Source of the DNA: Sepioteuthis lessoniana
Lineage: Eukaryota > Mollusca > Cephalopoda > Myopsida > Loliginidae
Length of the DNA: 64,000 nucleotides
Reading direction: 5' to 3'
Assembly (NCBI GenBank): GCA_963585895.1
Contig: CAUZXS010002497.1
Location: 1-64,000, forward strand
Shown here: positions 62,401 through 64,000 of the stretch, piece after piece
How the letters are laid out: each line of letters opens with the position of its first letter
How positions within the stretch are numbered: position 1 is the first letter of the stretch
Translations under genes and position numbers: made by a program
Notes under the pieces: model-generated
Told to the model about the DNA's origin: nothing
Databases searched by the model: none
What the model saw: the letters and a program-made list of their open reading frames with translations, nothing else

Positions 62401-64000
62401 ATGTAATAGATTAAAAAAACTTTGAAAAAATTTTTTGACAAAATTTCTTGATTTAAAAAAAAAAAAGTTCATTATTATGATAATGTAACTTTTAAAACAA
62501 TTGAAAAAAATACTTTCTTTTACATTTTCATTCATGATCCTTTGAGACGTAAGGATTTTTTTTTTGAGAGGGGAGGTTTTGTTTTAAACTAATGATATAT
62601 ATCAAGGTTAATAATCTTTTTCTTTTTTTTTAAAAATTATTATTGATTTATTCAGTTTTATGTCCGAGAACTATAAAAGCTATTATTCCCCCGCCTGTGA
62701 CCCCCCTCCCCCCCAAAAAAAACGAAACAAACGAAACAAACAAAAACGAAATGAAAAAGAAAAGGCAACCGATTTTCGAAAAGTTCTTTTTCCTCTTTTC
62801 AAAGCTGAAGGGCATTTCAGTTCTTCTCAATACAAAATGTTTATATCAACAGAAGGGAGATAACTCATTTTCTTTTTTTTTTGTCAGCTATTGGTCTCAT
62901 TGTAAACTGTGAATAGTTCTCAACAATGACAAATTGTATGAACTATTGAGAGCCCAGTAAAATTAACTGAATAATATTAGATTCCCATAAAAATATTTAA
63001 CCCAAATTCTTCAATGATTGTAGATTGTATTATCCATCTTTTTAATTTTTTAATTTTTTTTTTTTTTAATAAAAGTGGTCAGTTTTTAAAACTATCTTAA
63101 TCTCGATATCTTTGACTTGAAATCTAAGAATATTGCTTCAAGTCATTTCTTTGCAATTTTTTAAATTAAAAAACAACCACTTTTAATTGGTAAACATTGT
63201 TGTGAAGTATCCAGAGAGGCTGAATGATAGCAGTAAAATGGCACATCATAGTGAGATTTTGTTTTGATAGAGCAATATACTTAAAATGCTTTAACTTAGA
63301 TAATAAAGTTATATCTAATTCAATTTGAAACTGACGAATAATTTCATGGGTTTTGCATTTACATTGAATATATTTCTTTAATCATATAAATTCTTGATAA
63401 CTATTAAATACTAACAAGAATCTTTCACTTCTTCCTAAGTAGAAGCACCAATACAATTATAGACTGCTATTATAATTAGAATACAATAAGTTTGTAATTC
63501 TCAGATCCAATTATTTCTTTCATATTTTGCTAAATTTTGAAAATATTAGCATGCATAAAATAAGCACACAAGGCTTAAATTATTGAGTTGAAAACCTGCC
63601 TTATATAGGAGATTTTAAGTTATTACCTGTTAAGAGTCTAAATAAAGGGTCATGGATTTGAATTGTATATTTATTGAATTGCATCTTATGTGAAAATCAC
63701 AAATATGAACTCTTTGATAATATTTAATTTAAATATCTGGGTATACTTTCACAGTAGATTTCACACACCCAGTGGATGTGTAGTGGGAAATTGCAACAGA
63801 TACTTTTAGTGGATCGAATCCCAAAAGACTTATATATGTATGTATATAATTTTTTTTTTTTACATTGGATAATAAATCATATACTTTATTTGAATTAGGA
63901 TGGGTAGTTACCAGTTATTTGTAATAGTTGGTGTGAGGAAAGATATTGAGTCATGTCCCTATTCTTCAAAGTCCAACATTAGCATTGGTATATCCATTGT
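62401..64000. other. AT-rich intronic stretch, nothing recognised
   Basis: Contains C/A homopolymer patches near 62697-62725 and a T-run near 63056. No exon, transposon or full SINE recognised. GTGGATCGAATCCC at 63810 is B-box-like without a partner. Confidence 0.45.

Overview
The window looks like nuclear DNA of a coleoid cephalopod, most likely an octopus. It is AT-rich, intron-bearing and crowded with tRNA-headed SINEs of the kind known from octopus. It also has RTE-type LINE fragments, Penelope-like (GIY-YIG) remnants, mariner relics, fold-back elements, and very many (TA)n, (CA)n and poly(A) tracts. The organism call is an inference from repeat style and gene content; no species marker was available.

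Only two host protein-coding genes could be recognised. The first is a complete GHITM/TMBIM5 homologue on the minus strand (coding exons 21557 to 10924). Its seven coding exons, joined at canonical GT-AG sites, give one frame of 1023 nt (340 residues plus stop), close to the usual family length. The second is the first coding exon of PDE12 (2'-phosphodiesterase) on the plus strand (58331-59391). It carries the mitochondrial presequence-like N-terminus and the PDE12 N-terminal domain; the catalytic EEP domain must lie beyond base 64000. Both products are expected in mitochondria. The two genes diverge from a repeat-filled interval of about 37 kb.

Layout: 1-1480 AT satellite; 1.6-10 kb SINEs, a Tigger-like MITE and mariner relics; 10.9-21.6 kb GHITM with SINE-bearing introns; 22.8-24.8 kb a large repeat with a nested palindrome; 25-27.5 kb SINEs and a broken LINE; 28-32 kb mostly unique sequence with a CpG-bearing candidate distal promoter near 31.3 kb; 32-43 kb a nested pile of repeats including a dead mariner with a nearly readable transposase; 43.9-45.5 kb an inverted relative of the 22.8 kb repeat with a perfect-looking palindrome; 45.57-48.5 kb a nearly full-length RTE-like LINE with a 974-residue open frame; 49-57 kb SINEs, Penelope-like remnants and minisatellites; 57.3-58.1 kb fold-back and TA arrays in front of PDE12; 59.4-64 kb PDE12 intron with a SINE, a deleted mariner and a LINE fragment.

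The most unusual signals are: a strong strand bias of long homopolymers (19 A-runs against 2 T-runs of 20 nt or more); fold-back elements whose apex repeatedly carries a CTGATGA/CTGAAGA-like word; a composite repeat of fixed internal order seen in at least ten places; and an RTE element whose stop codon is supplied by its own ATG-repeat tail.
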